The notes beneath the pieces were generated by a model that saw only the letters and a list, made by a program, of their open reading frames with translations, was not told where the DNA came from and did no database searches. 24,750 nt of DNA from CAZKUN01 sp964555935 (lineage in GTDB: Bacteria; Armatimonadota; Zipacnadia; Zipacnadales; VGFC01): assembly GCA_964555935.1 (NCBI GenBank), contig CAZKUN010000134.1, positions 1 through 24,750 on the forward strand, written 5' to 3'. Below are positions 7,347 through 20,064 of the stretch, in pieces. The position numbers were made by a program, and so were the translations under genes. Numbering within the stretch: the stretch's first letter is position 1; every line of letters begins with the position of its first letter.

Positions 7347-8108
7347 TTAGGGGGCAAAGATGCGTCGCGCGTTCTCGCCGAGGATGTCCTCAAGCGCGGC
7401 GGCGGGCACGTCCATCGCCCTCACCACCCGCAGGGCGCGCGCGACATCCCCGTGCGGGGCGCCCGAGGCGAACAGGACGCGCTTCGCGCCGACGGTCTCG
7501 ACCATTCCCTCGTTCGGCTCAATGGAACTGGTGTCGAAGTGGACGCGGCTCGTCTTGGCAAACATGTTGAGCACTCGCGCGACGCCGCCGTTCCGGTTGC
7601 CCATGTGTGGGATGATGAAAACGCCCTGAGGGAGCCGCTCGATGATGCCCACGGTAATGGGAAGCGTCTCCGTGAGCCGAATCGGCATTCCCGCGCCGAC
7701 CAGTTCCTCAATAACCGCCAGCGCCGGCTGGGCTTCGGCTGAATCGAGGTATTCGCTCGCCTCGGCCGCCGTTTCCTCGTCGGCGCTGCTCCCGTAGTCA
7801 TACGCGTCCGAGAAGTAGCAGTGCCAGTCGATCCCCTGGTAGTCGCGCGGGTCGCGGGGCAGCGTGGGGACTCCCTGCAGGATGCCCGAGAACGGCGTGC
7901 CGCCGATGTACCACAGCCCATACGGGCCTTCGCGGCGGCTGAGATCGCCGGGAAGCGTCCGGTCGCCGCTCAGGTCGAACGACTCCGGGTCCGCCGATAG
8001 CACGGCCGTGTCGATCCCGAGGGCCTCGAGTTCCGGCCATGTCGTCTGCCAGCGAGACTCGTTGCGGCCGACATGCACGTGCGCGTCGATGATCATGGAC
8101 TGTAGCAT
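7347..8108 (-). CDS. Amidohydrolase-2 family metal-dependent hydrolase
   Basis: 253 aa from the ATG at 8108; a second ATG at 8096 starts directly at the first motif. Neither has a strong Shine-Dalgarno. This is a TIM-barrel amidohydrolase of the Amidohydrolase_2 type. IIDAHVHVG (6-14) supplies the HxH metal ligands H10 and H12, and FIIPHMGN (164-171) supplies H168. The usual late Asp (GSDxP type) reads FASGAPHG (213-220), with Gly at 216. Subfamilies lacking that Asp are known to me, so this may be a lineage trait, but it makes activity uncertain. It follows the HtrA gene by 16 nt and precedes ilvD by 13 nt, whose Shine-Dalgarno overlaps its stop, so it is the middle gene of an operon. The substrate cannot be inferred; a small organic acid decarboxylase or lactonase role is possible. 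Confidence 0.78.
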   Translation of the reverse strand: MLQSMIIDAHVHVGRNESRWQTTWPELEALGIDTAVLSADPESFDLSGDRTLPGDLSRREGPYGLWYIGGTPFSGILQGVPTLPRDPRDYQGIDWHCYFSDAYDYGSSADEETAAEASEYLDSAEAQPALAVIEELVGAGMPIRLTETLPITVGIIERLPQGVFIIPHMGNRNGGVARVLNMFAKTSRVHFDTSSIEPNEGMVETVGAKRVLFASGAPHGDVARALRVVRAMDVPAAALEDILGENARRIFAP

Positions 8109-8124
8109 TGGATTCGGTCTGCTT

Positions 8125-9264
8125 TCAGATGCCTTGAAGCGCGCGACCCTCGCTATCAACCGGCTGAGGGACGACACTGATGGTGGTTGTGCCCTGAGCG
8201 CGCCGGATGGAATCACCCGCGCGTTCCAGGCGGACGTATCCGATCGCCAACTCGCCGCGGGATCCAAGCGCCTCAAGCGCCTGAGCGACCGTGCTCAGCC
8301 CCGCGACCGGGAGGTCGTTACACGAGACGATGATGTCGCCCGGCTTGATGCCCGCCTTATGTGCGGGAGAGTTCTTGTATAGGCGGTCGACGAATAGGCC
8401 TGCCCCGTCGTCAATCCGCGCCAGTTCCGCTCTCTGCCGGCTCAGCGGCCCTGGGATGATCCCAACCCACCCTCGCTCGTAGAGCCCGTTTTCGATGAGC
8501 TGGTTGGTGATCTCCTCGGCCTCTTTGGCAGGGATCGCGAATCCAACGCCCTCGTAGCCGCCGCTCTTACTGATGATCGCCGTTGGGATGCCCACGACCT
8601 CCCCTTGGAGATTCACAAGAGCCCCACCGGAGTTGCCGGGGTTGATACTCGCGTCGGTTTGGATGAAGTCCTCGAATGTCGCGATGCCCACATCACGGCG
8701 GCCCTTGGCGCTGACGATGCCAGATGTCACCGAGTACCTGAGGCCATGTGGCGACCCGATCGCGATGACCCATTCGCCGATCCGCAGCGCGTCTGAATCC
8801 CCCCAGGATGCAGTCGGGAGGTCCGTGGCATCGATCTTCAGCACCGCGAGATCGCTCGCGGGATCGCTCCCCCGCACGGTTGCCTCGTACTCGTCACCCC
8901 GCCCGAGCGCGACGACGATGGTCTGCGCGCCTCGCACGACATGGTGATTCGTCACGACATAGCCATCCGACCGGATGACGACACCTGAACCCAGGCTCTG
9001 GACCTCGCGATCGGGCGTCGTGAACGCGCCGCGTCCGAAGAAGTTGCCGAACAGACTGCCGAATGGGTCTCTGCGGCCAGGGATGACGGTCGTGGTGCTG
9101 ATGTTGGCCACCGCAGGCTTGGCCGTGTCGGCCGCTTGCGAGAAGGCCTGACTCAAAGCCTCCGCGATGGCCTTGGGATCGAGTTCCTGGCTTCCGGCTG
9201 TCGGCGCCAGGCATCCGATGGTCACCGTCATGATTGCTCCAGCGACCCATGCAATGCGCGCCAT
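8125..9264 (-). CDS. HtrA/DegP-like serine protease with one PDZ domain
   Basis: 379 aa. The ATG at 9264 is chosen over the GTG three bases earlier because aaggagg lies 6 nt before it. Residues 1-25 are an export signal (IMTVTIGCLAPTAGS); the Cys at 18 gives an imperfect lipobox, so either a periplasmic or a lipid-anchored protein is possible. The trypsin-like domain (about 45-250) has a full catalytic triad: H108 in VVTNHHVV, D138 in SDLAVLK and S212 in NPGNSGGALV. Segment 62-85, rich in Phe and Gly, corresponds to the flexible LA-loop region. A single PDZ domain (about 265-350) contains AHKAGIKPGDIIVS. HtrA proteases degrade or guard misfolded envelope proteins. It is first in the operon with an amidohydrolase and IlvD-like dehydratase, an unexpected partnership, and is divergent from rpoB. 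Confidence 0.92.
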   Translation of the reverse strand: MARIAWVAGAIMTVTIGCLAPTAGSQELDPKAIAEALSQAFSQAADTAKPAVANISTTTVIPGRRDPFGSLFGNFFGRGAFTTPDREVQSLGSGVVIRSDGYVVTNHHVVRGAQTIVVALGRGDEYEATVRGSDPASDLAVLKIDATDLPTASWGDSDALRIGEWVIAIGSPHGLRYSVTSGIVSAKGRRDVGIATFEDFIQTDASINPGNSGGALVNLQGEVVGIPTAIISKSGGYEGVGFAIPAKEAEEITNQLIENGLYERGWVGIIPGPLSRQRAELARIDDGAGLFVDRLYKNSPAHKAGIKPGDIIVSCNDLPVAGLSTVAQALEALGSRGELAIGYVRLERAGDSIRRAQGTTTISVVPQPVDSEGRALQGI

Positions 9265-9344
9265 CACCGGCCTCCTTCCGCGATCGTCGGTCCATCCAAC
9301 TCACTCAACGACGCCCCGCACCGCGGAGTTCGCCTCGGCAGGGG

Positions 9345-9373
9345 AGGTTAGTCCCGTCAGCGTCGGTTGTCAA
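9345..9373 (-). promoter_or_regulatory. Candidate sigma-70 promoter for the htrA operon
   Basis: On the minus strand, TTGACA (9373-9368) is followed after exactly 17 nt by TAACCT (9350-9345). The -35 is perfect; the -10 keeps the key first two and last bases. It points at the HtrA gene, whose start is about 80 nt downstream. Confidence 0.6.
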
Positions 9374-9411
9374 GACGCCCGCGCAGCCGGGGAATTCGCC
9401 CATAATCGCGC

Positions 9412-9440
9412 TTGACACCCGTTCTGGCCCAGGTTATACT
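9412..9440 (+). promoter_or_regulatory. Near-consensus sigma-70 promoter of rpoBC
   Basis: TTGACA (9412-9417), a 17-nt spacer, then TATACT (9435-9440). This is one of the best possible matches to the housekeeping promoter and points at rpoB 190 nt downstream. It lies back to back with the htrA promoter, their -35 boxes being 38 nt apart, so the two units may share regulation. Confidence 0.85.
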
Positions 9441-9446
9441 CATCCT

Positions 9447-9633
9447 TCGCGAGCTACCTTTGAAGTACATTGGGCACTGCAGCTGGTACATGCTCGAGAG
9501 TACATTTTAACTTGTGCACTACAACCCCGCGCGTGGCAACTGGCCGCGCGTGCGTTTAGTTTTGCCCCACGTAGACGCTGACCTACCGTTAGGTTAATCG
9601 AAGTGCATCGCCGCGCCAGGAGGAGTCTGGAAC
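9447..9633 (+). promoter_or_regulatory. Long 5' leader of rpoB
   Basis: About 185 nt of untranslated leader. It holds three GTACAT hexamers (9465, 9486 and 9500) and a GC-rich stretch near 9526-9551 with two ccgcgcgtg copies, followed by a T-rich run (gtttagtttt) that could act as a weak attenuator. A clear Shine-Dalgarno, aggagg at 9618-9623, sits 10 nt before the ATG. No known RNA family is recognised. Confidence 0.4.
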
Positions 9634-12600
9634 ATGGCAGGGAGCGCCAATACTGTTGTGGATGCCATTCCGGGGGATGAAGAAATCCTCCCTCTTCCGA
9701 ACCTCATCGAGGTTCAGTTGGAGTCATACGGGTGGTTCCTGAAAAACGGGCTGCGCGAGCTTTTTGACAGTTTCAGCCCGATCGAGGACTACACCGGCAA
9801 TATAGCCCTTGAGTTCATGGACTACCAGATCGGGGCGCCCAAGCTCTCGCTTGACGAGTGTCGCGAGCGCGACGCCACGTATGAGGCGCCGCTCTACGTG
9901 AAAGTCCGACTTGTCAACAAGGAAGTCGGCGAGATCAAAGAGAGCGAAGTCTACATGGGCGAGGTGCCCAAGATGACGGAACGCGGCACGTTCCTCATCA
10001 ACGGCGCCGAGCGCGTTGTCATCAGTCAGTTGGCGCGATCGTTCGGCTGCTACTTCCGAGACAGCATTGACTTCTCGGGCCGGATGCTCTACGCCGCTCA
10101 GGTGATCCCGAATGAGGGTGCCTGGGTTGAGATCGACGTTGACGGTAGCGGCGCGATGAGCATCAAGGTGGGGCAGACGCGCAAATTCCCCGTCACCACG
10201 CTGCTTCGCGCGCTCGATTGGTTCGAGGCAGGTGCGAATCCCGACGTCCCGGCGAGTGGAACTGACGAAGAGATCCTGATGCTCTTCGGCGAGAAAGAAC
10301 GGACTGACGTGGCCACGCTCGTTGAGCTGGTCGCGAAGGAGCACGCTCACCAGGCTCCCGGTATCGATATCCACCAGGAGTACTTCACGACATCGGACCT
10401 GACGGATGCCGCCGGCGAACTGATCGTCGGTGCGTTCCAGCATATCGACGAGGCAGTCGCCGCGCAGATCGGTGAGATGGCCCGCAAGAAGGTCGACGTC
10501 ATCCGCGTCCCTTGCCAGATCTCATCGACGCTGAAGCAGGATCCGGCCCACACGCCCGAAGAGGGCTTGCTCGACACCTACCGCAAGATCCGACCCGGCG
10601 ACCCGCCCACCGTTGAGAGTGCCGAGTCGCTCATAGGCTCGTATTTCTTCGATGCGAAGCGCTACGATCTGGCGCCCGTCGGCCGCTACAAGGTCAACAA
10701 GAAACTTGGCCTCGATGTGGACCCAGAGTGCCGGGTGCTGACGCGCCGCGATCTTCTGGCGATGTGCCACTACCTCCTTCGTCTGCCGCACGGCGAGGGC
10801 ATGACCGACGATATCGACCACTTGCAGAACAAGCGAGTGCGCGCGGTTGGCGAACTGATGCAGGCGCAGTTGCGCCTGGGCTTCCTTCGCATGGAGCGCG
10901 TAGCAAAAGAGCGCATGACCAGCCTCGAACCCGAGAAGATGGTCGCTCAGAGCATCATCAGCATCAAGCCCATTAGCGCGCAGGTGAAGAGCTTCTTCGG
11001 AAGCGGCTCCCTCTCGCAGTTCATGGACCAGATCAACCCGCTTGCAGAGCTTGCTCACAAGCGTCGCCTGAGCGCGCTCGGACCGGGCGGTCTCAGCAAG
11101 CAGAGCGCCAAGCTTGAGGTGCGTGACGTTCACCACTCGCACTATGGCCGGATCTGCCCGATCGAGACTCCTGAAGGTCCGAACATTGGTCTGATTGGTT
11201 ACCTCGCGCTGCACGCGCGCCTTGATCCGTATGGCTTCATCCAGACGCCGTACCGTGTGGTCAAGAACGGCAAGGTAACGAACGAGATTCACTACCTCAC
11301 GGCCGGTGAGGAAGAGGGCAAACACATCGCCCCCGCCTCGGCCAAGATCGACGCGAAGGGCCAGTTCATCGACAAGATGGTGCAGGTCCGTTTGACGGGG
11401 ACATTCCCCATCGTCAAGACGACGGAGATCGACTATCGCGACGTCACGGCCAAACAGGTATTCAGCGTCGCGACGTCGCTCATCCCGTTCCTTGAGAACG
11501 ACGAGCCCGTTCGCGGTCTCGCCGGCTCCAACATGCAGCGTCAGGCCGTGCCGCTCATCTTTGCCGACAGGCCTTGGGTGAAGACGGGCATGGAGCGCCG
11601 CGCGGCGGAGGATGCCAACGCTGCCCTGATCGCCGAGGGCAACGGGAAGATCGTGGAGTCTGACTCGCAGCGCATCGTCGCTCAGTACGATGGCCAAGAT
11701 GAGAAGACGACTTACCACCTCGACAGCTTCATCCGCACCAACATGGGCACGTGCGTCACGCAGAGGCGCCGCGTGATGAAGGGGCAGAAGGTTAAGAATG
11801 GCGATACTCTGGCCGATGGTCCATGCACGGATCGCGGCGAGCTGGCGCTTGGGAAGAACCTGCTGATCGCGTTCGTGCCGTGGGAAGGCTACAACTTCGA
11901 GGACGCCGTGCTCATCAGCGAGCGCCTCGTTAAGGACGACGAGTTTACGTCGATCCATATAGAGAAGTTCGAGACCGAGGCTCGCGATACGAAACTGGGC
12001 CCCGAAGAGATCACGCGCGACATCCCGAATGTTGGTGAGGACGCGCTCCGCGACCTCGACGACACGGGCATCATCCGCGTGGGCGCCGAGGTTCGGCCCG
12101 AGGACATCCTCGTTGGCAAGGTCGCGCCGAAGGGTCAGTCCGAACTGACGGCCGAAGAGAAGCTGGTCATCGCGATCTTCGGTAAGAAAGCTGAAGAGAT
12201 GCGCGACGTGTCCCTCCCCGTACCGCACGGAGAGAAGGGCATTGTCATCGCGACGAAGGTCTTCAGCCGGTACAAGTACGAGTGCGATACCTGCGGCACC
12301 GAGTTCAACTACGGCAAGCCGCCAGACAATCTTGAGTGCGTCCGCTGCGCCGGCAAGCTCAAGCGCCGGCCCGGCGACGAGTTGCTCCCGGGCGTCAACC
12401 AGTTGGTGCGCATCTACGTCGCGCAACAGCGCAAGGTCATGGTGGGCGACAAGCTCACCGGGCGCCATGGTAATAAGGGCGTTATCTCGAAGATCCTGGC
12501 CGAAGAAGACATGCCCTACCTGCCCGATGGTACGCCGGTTGACATCTGCCTCAATCCGCTCGGAGTGCCGTCCCGCATGAATATGGGGCAGATCCTCGAA

Positions 12601-13431
12601 GTCCACTTGGGCCTCGTCGCCCGCTACCTCGGCGGCGAGTTCGTTAGCCCCATCTTCGAGGCGATCGACCAGAGCGTCCTCTGGGATGGCTTGCAGGGCG
12701 TCCAAGACAAGTTCCTTGACGAGTCTGTTCGCTCGTATTCGGGCGTCGAACTGAACCGGTTCGGCGACTGGGTTGAGATGAATGGCGAGGTCGACTTGGA
12801 AGGCAGCGTTGTCGGCCAGTTGGCGGAACGCTCCGCCGAAGAGTTGGGCGAACTTGGCGCGTGGCTGGGGCTGCCGGATGAGACGCTGGAGAAGTCAAAC
12901 CGGCGCTCGCTCGCGAAGTCGATCTTTGAGCAGGCGCAAGAGAACGCAACCCGCCTGGCCAAGCTCGACCCGACCACGGGGCAGACGGTCTTGTACGATG
13001 GCCGCACTGGTGAGCCGTTCAACAAGGAAGTCACCATCGGCTACATGTACATCATGAAACTGCTCCACCTTGTCGAAGACAAGATTCACGCTCGGTCGAC
13101 CGGTCCGTACTCCCTGGTCACCCAGCAGCCGCTTGGTGGGAAAGCCCAGTTTGGCGGTCAGCGCTTCGGTGAGATGGAAGTTTGGGCGCTCGAAGCCTAC
13201 GGCGCCGCGCACACGTTGCAGGAGATCCTGACGATCAAATCCGATGACGTCATGGGCCGCGTTAAGACCTACGAGTCCATCGTCAAGGGCGAGAACATCC
13301 AGGAGCCTGGTGTGCCGGAGTCGTTCAAGATCCTGATCAAGGAACTTCAGAGCCTTGGTCTGCAGGTCACCACGGAGATGGGTGATGGGCGCGTGGTGGA
13401 GATGAGCGAGACAGAGGAAGAGTTCGAGTAA
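9634..13431 (+). CDS. rpoB: DNA-directed RNA polymerase subunit beta
   Basis: 1265 aa. This is the second-largest subunit of RNA polymerase, forming one side of the active-site cleft. The start is supported by aggagg 10 nt upstream. The rifampicin-binding region is well conserved (LSQFMDQINPLAELAHKRRL, from about 460). Q462, D465, H475 and S480 match E. coli Q513, D516, H526 and S531, so no classical resistance change is seen; I467 and A471 differ from E. coli N518 and S522. HGNKGV and GDK carry active-centre lysines K940 and K948. Unusually, C884-x2-C887 and C902-x2-C905 form a zinc-ribbon-like insertion just before GDELLPGVNQLV, where E. coli carries a large lineage-specific insert and Bacillus has almost nothing. 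It is not preceded by rplJ-rplL. rpoC follows after 98 nt. Confidence 0.99.
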   Translation: MAGSANTVVDAIPGDEEILPLPNLIEVQLESYGWFLKNGLRELFDSFSPIEDYTGNIALEFMDYQIGAPKLSLDECRERDATYEAPLYVKVRLVNKEVGEIKESEVYMGEVPKMTERGTFLINGAERVVISQLARSFGCYFRDSIDFSGRMLYAAQVIPNEGAWVEIDVDGSGAMSIKVGQTRKFPVTTLLRALDWFEAGANPDVPASGTDEEILMLFGEKERTDVATLVELVAKEHAHQAPGIDIHQEYFTTSDLTDAAGELIVGAFQHIDEAVAAQIGEMARKKVDVIRVPCQISSTLKQDPAHTPEEGLLDTYRKIRPGDPPTVESAESLIGSYFFDAKRYDLAPVGRYKVNKKLGLDVDPECRVLTRRDLLAMCHYLLRLPHGEGMTDDIDHLQNKRVRAVGELMQAQLRLGFLRMERVAKERMTSLEPEKMVAQSIISIKPISAQVKSFFGSGSLSQFMDQINPLAELAHKRRLSALGPGGLSKQSAKLEVRDVHHSHYGRICPIETPEGPNIGLIGYLALHARLDPYGFIQTPYRVVKNGKVTNEIHYLTAGEEEGKHIAPASAKIDAKGQFIDKMVQVRLTGTFPIVKTTEIDYRDVTAKQVFSVATSLIPFLENDEPVRGLAGSNMQRQAVPLIFADRPWVKTGMERRAAEDANAALIAEGNGKIVESDSQRIVAQYDGQDEKTTYHLDSFIRTNMGTCVTQRRRVMKGQKVKNGDTLADGPCTDRGELALGKNLLIAFVPWEGYNFEDAVLISERLVKDDEFTSIHIEKFETEARDTKLGPEEITRDIPNVGEDALRDLDDTGIIRVGAEVRPEDILVGKVAPKGQSELTAEEKLVIAIFGKKAEEMRDVSLPVPHGEKGIVIATKVFSRYKYECDTCGTEFNYGKPPDNLECVRCAGKLKRRPGDELLPGVNQLVRIYVAQQRKVMVGDKLTGRHGNKGVISKILAEEDMPYLPDGTPVDICLNPLGVPSRMNMGQILEVHLGLVARYLGGEFVSPIFEAIDQSVLWDGLQGVQDKFLDESVRSYSGVELNRFGDWVEMNGEVDLEGSVVGQLAERSAEELGELGAWLGLPDETLEKSNRRSLAKSIFEQAQENATRLAKLDPTTGQTVLYDGRTGEPFNKEVTIGYMYIMKLLHLVEDKIHARSTGPYSLVTQQPLGGKAQFGGQRFGEMEVWALEAYGAAHTLQEILTIKSDDVMGRVKTYESIVKGENIQEPGVPESFKILIKELQSLGLQVTTEMGDGRVVEMSETEEEFE

Positions 13432-13513
13432 GAAGCGCGGCCGGGCCGTGAGTCGCACGCCCACGAACCTGATACACTTCCTGCGGCGCAAAGCCGCTTC
13501 GGATGTCGTTCCT

Positions 13514-13529
13514 AAGGAGGCGAGTGAAC

Positions 13530-13532
<3 letters not shown>
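13514..13532 (+). promoter_or_regulatory. Shine-Dalgarno and TTG start that define rpoC
   Basis: aaggagg (13514-13520) lies 9 nt before the TTG at 13530. The upstream in-frame ATG at 13503 would translate the Shine-Dalgarno itself as Leu-Arg-Arg-Arg, and it lacks a ribosome site of its own. The protein from TTG begins MADGANFDVVGIALASP, as in other beta' subunits. Confidence 0.8.
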
Positions 13533-18251
<4,719 letters not shown>

Positions 18252-18279
18252 GACTCCGGCGGTTCACGGACGAACAGAG

Positions 18280-18306
18280 CGGGGGCCCTTCGGGGCTCCC
18301 GTTTTT
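18280..18306 (+). terminator. Intrinsic terminator of rpoBC
   Basis: A 9-bp GC stem, cgggggccc with gggctcccg including one G-U pair, closes a ttcg tetraloop and is followed by ttttt. It starts 28 nt after the rpoC stop. The convergent comF gene ends 6 nt beyond it. Confidence 0.9.
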
Positions 18307-18311
18307 CGCAT

Positions 18312-19067
18312 CTACTCCTCCGGAACCGGGCGCGTGACGGTGACTGCTGAAACGGTCTCGGCTCCGGCTCGCAGTAACGTCCTCGCGCACTCCTCGAGCG
18401 TTGCCCCGGTCGTGTACACGTCGTCCACGAGCAGCACTCTCACGCCCTCCACGGGAAGTGGGAGGCTGAGCCTGAATGCGTTGCGCACGTTCTCCGCGCG
18501 CTGCGCTCCAGTCAGGCTAACTTGCGGGCGCGTGTTGCGTGTCCGGATCATCAGTTGCGGCCGCACCGGCCTGCCCACGGCTGCCCCCAAAGCGTCTGCG
18601 ATCAACTCCGCCTGGTTGTAGCCGCGCTCGCGCAGGCGCGCCTCGTGCAACGGGACGGGGACGATGGCGGTGATGGAGTCGGCCCCCGGCAGATAGAGAG
18701 GGTGATCAGCCTCCGTCAACATCGGGGCAAGCAGCAACCCAAGCGGCGCGCCTAATCGAGGGTTCCCGCGGAACTTCAGGTCGTTGATCGCCCCGCGCAG
18801 TATGCCGCTTGGGCGCTTGTGCTCGCCGAAGCTCCGAATCGCCGCGAGACGCCGGCGGGTGTTGCGGCAGTCCACGCACTCGTCCGTGCGGTAGCGTCGA
18901 GCTTCGTGGAACGGCCGGCCGCACAGCAAGCAGATGGGCGTGGGGAGTTCCTCGAAAGCGCTCCGACAGGTCAGGCAAATGGGCGTCTCGCAGAACTGAT
19001 GACAGAGCTGGCAGCGAGGGGGAAAGATGAGTCGAGCGAACTCTCGGGCTATCGATGCGGGGTCCAC
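18312..19067 (-). CDS. comF: ComF-family phosphoribosyltransferase-like protein
   Basis: 251 aa from a GTG at 19067 with ggagg 9 nt upstream. ComF-family proteins are linked to natural transformation and DNA uptake in Bacillus and Haemophilus (comF, comFC). Residues 1-70 are a double zinc-finger region with CxxC pairs C19/C22, C31/C34, C46/C49 and C64/C67. Residues 75-250 form the phosphoribosyltransferase fold, with the PRPP loop VLLVDDVYTTGAT (211-223) and the family signature RERGYNQAELIA (146-157). It lies 88 nt downstream of jag on the same strand, separated by a hairpin, so it may be transcribed by read-through from the rpmH cluster. It converges on rpoC. The pseudopilin at 23790-24254 is the only other gene here that could relate to DNA uptake. 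Confidence 0.92.
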   Translation of the reverse strand: MDPASIAREFARLIFPPRCQLCHQFCETPICLTCRSAFEELPTPICLLCGRPFHEARRYRTDECVDCRNTRRRLAAIRSFGEHKRPSGILRGAINDLKFRGNPRLGAPLGLLLAPMLTEADHPLYLPGADSITAIVPVPLHEARLRERGYNQAELIADALGAAVGRPVRPQLMIRTRNTRPQVSLTGAQRAENVRNAFRLSLPLPVEGVRVLLVDDVYTTGATLEECARTLLRAGAETVSAVTVTRPVPEE

Positions 19068-19110
19068 CGGATGGGGCCTCCGGTGCGGGGTGTCGCGCGC
19101 GATGAGCGTG

Positions 19111-19142
19111 TCCCCGGGCTCGCGGCTTCACGCGCCCGGGGA
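19111..19142 (-). terminator. GC-rich hairpin between jag and comF
   Basis: A perfect 9-bp stem, tccccgggc with gcccgggga, encloses a 14-nt loop, 13 nt past the jag stop. There is no T-run after it, so it may be a partial or Rho-aided terminator or simply protect the 3' end of the jag message. Confidence 0.4.
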
Positions 19143-19155
19143 CGATTGCTTCGGT

Positions 19156-19974
19156 TCAGAGGTCGGCGCCGCCGGAGTCGTCAGCGCCCTCGCCGTCGGA
19201 GTCGTCGGCGCCCTCGTCGTCGGATGTCTCTCGCGCCGCGGGCGTGGGGGAGATGACGAGATTCCTCTGTCGTCCCTCGCCCTCGCTGTAGGTCTCGATC
19301 TCCGGGTCATCGCGCAGCGTCAGGTGAATGATGCGCCGTTCGTAGGCCTTCAGGTCCCGGATCACGACCTCGCGGTCTGTCTGTTTGGCCTTCGCCGCGT
19401 GGCTGAGGGCCGTCGCCTCCAGCGAGCGCTCGCGACGGTCTCTGTAGTCCTCCGCGTCGAGGACGATGCGAGCGGTGGTATCGGACCCGCGGTTCGTGAT
19501 GATGGCGACGAGAAGCTGCAGGGCGTCGAGCGTGTCGCCGTGCTTGCCGATGATCAGCGCGAGGTCGTCGCCCGTCAAGTCGAGGGTGATTTCCTCATCG
19601 CCCATCGCTGACGCGCGCGCCTCCACGGCGACGCCCATCAACCCAAGCACCTTGTTGGCAACTGTCTCCGCCCGATTGGCCAAGCGCGCGAGCGCGTCTT
19701 CGTCAGCGGGCGGCTCGGCTTCATCCGACGTTTCGTCGGCGGGCTCGTCGGGACTGACATCTGCCTCGGGCGGCGGCTCGTCCGCCGGGGCGTCGTCCGC
19801 GTCGGCATCCGCGACGCTCGCGAGAGCGACCATGCCGCCGCCCAGGAAGCCGAGCAGCGCGCGTTTTTCCTCCACGACCTCAAGCTTGACCTGATCTTCC
19901 GGCACGCCTAGTTGCTTGGCGGCCTCGGTCCTGATCTCGTCGATGTTACGGCCTGTGACCTCGATGGGCTTCAT
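19156..19974 (-). CDS. jag: Jag/KhpB RNA-binding protein
   Basis: 272 aa. Jag (KhpB, the SpoIIIJ-associated protein) binds RNA and affects cell elongation and division in Gram-positives; its gene is usually next to yidC, as here. Domains: Jag-N (1-50, starting MKPIEVTGRNIDEI, with LLGFLGGG), an acidic linker (about 55-95) rich in Asp, Glu, Ala and Pro, a KH-like domain (about 105-175) with the GxxG-type loop IIGKHGDTLDALQLL (141-155), and an R3H domain (about 178-241) with R214-x3-H218 within YERRIIHLTL. A low-complexity acidic tail repeats DDEGADDS/DGEGADDS (251-268), which is unusual for the family. gagagg lies about 10 nt before the ATG. It starts 90 nt after the yidC stop. Confidence 0.93.
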   Translation of the reverse strand: MKPIEVTGRNIDEIRTEAAKQLGVPEDQVKLEVVEEKRALLGFLGGGMVALASVADADADDAPADEPPPEADVSPDEPADETSDEAEPPADEDALARLANRAETVANKVLGLMGVAVEARASAMGDEEITLDLTGDDLALIIGKHGDTLDALQLLVAIITNRGSDTTARIVLDAEDYRDRRERSLEATALSHAAKAKQTDREVVIRDLKAYERRIIHLTLRDDPEIETYSEGEGRQRNLVISPTPAARETSDDEGADDSDGEGADDSGGADL

Positions 19975-20064
19975 GCGCGCTCAACCTCTCGACGTTGGCA
20001 TATTGCGACTCTAAGCATCCGGCCAGGGCAGTCAGCGGATCGACGGCGAAGCGCGTTCCGCGCG

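Noticed and set aside
9441..9633. A tRNA or known riboswitch in the rpoB leader
   Set aside because: No cloverleaf, T-loop or recognised riboswitch core could be identified.
11000..11080. Rifampicin-resistance substitutions in RpoB
   Set aside because: The main resistance positions carry the wild-type residues; the differences seen (Ile for Asn518, Ala for Ser522) may be natural variation and prove nothing.
10522..12705. A 727-codon open frame antisense to rpoB
   Set aside because: It mirrors rpoB codons in a GC-rich genome, has no recognisable domain and no ribosome site; rpoB is certain.
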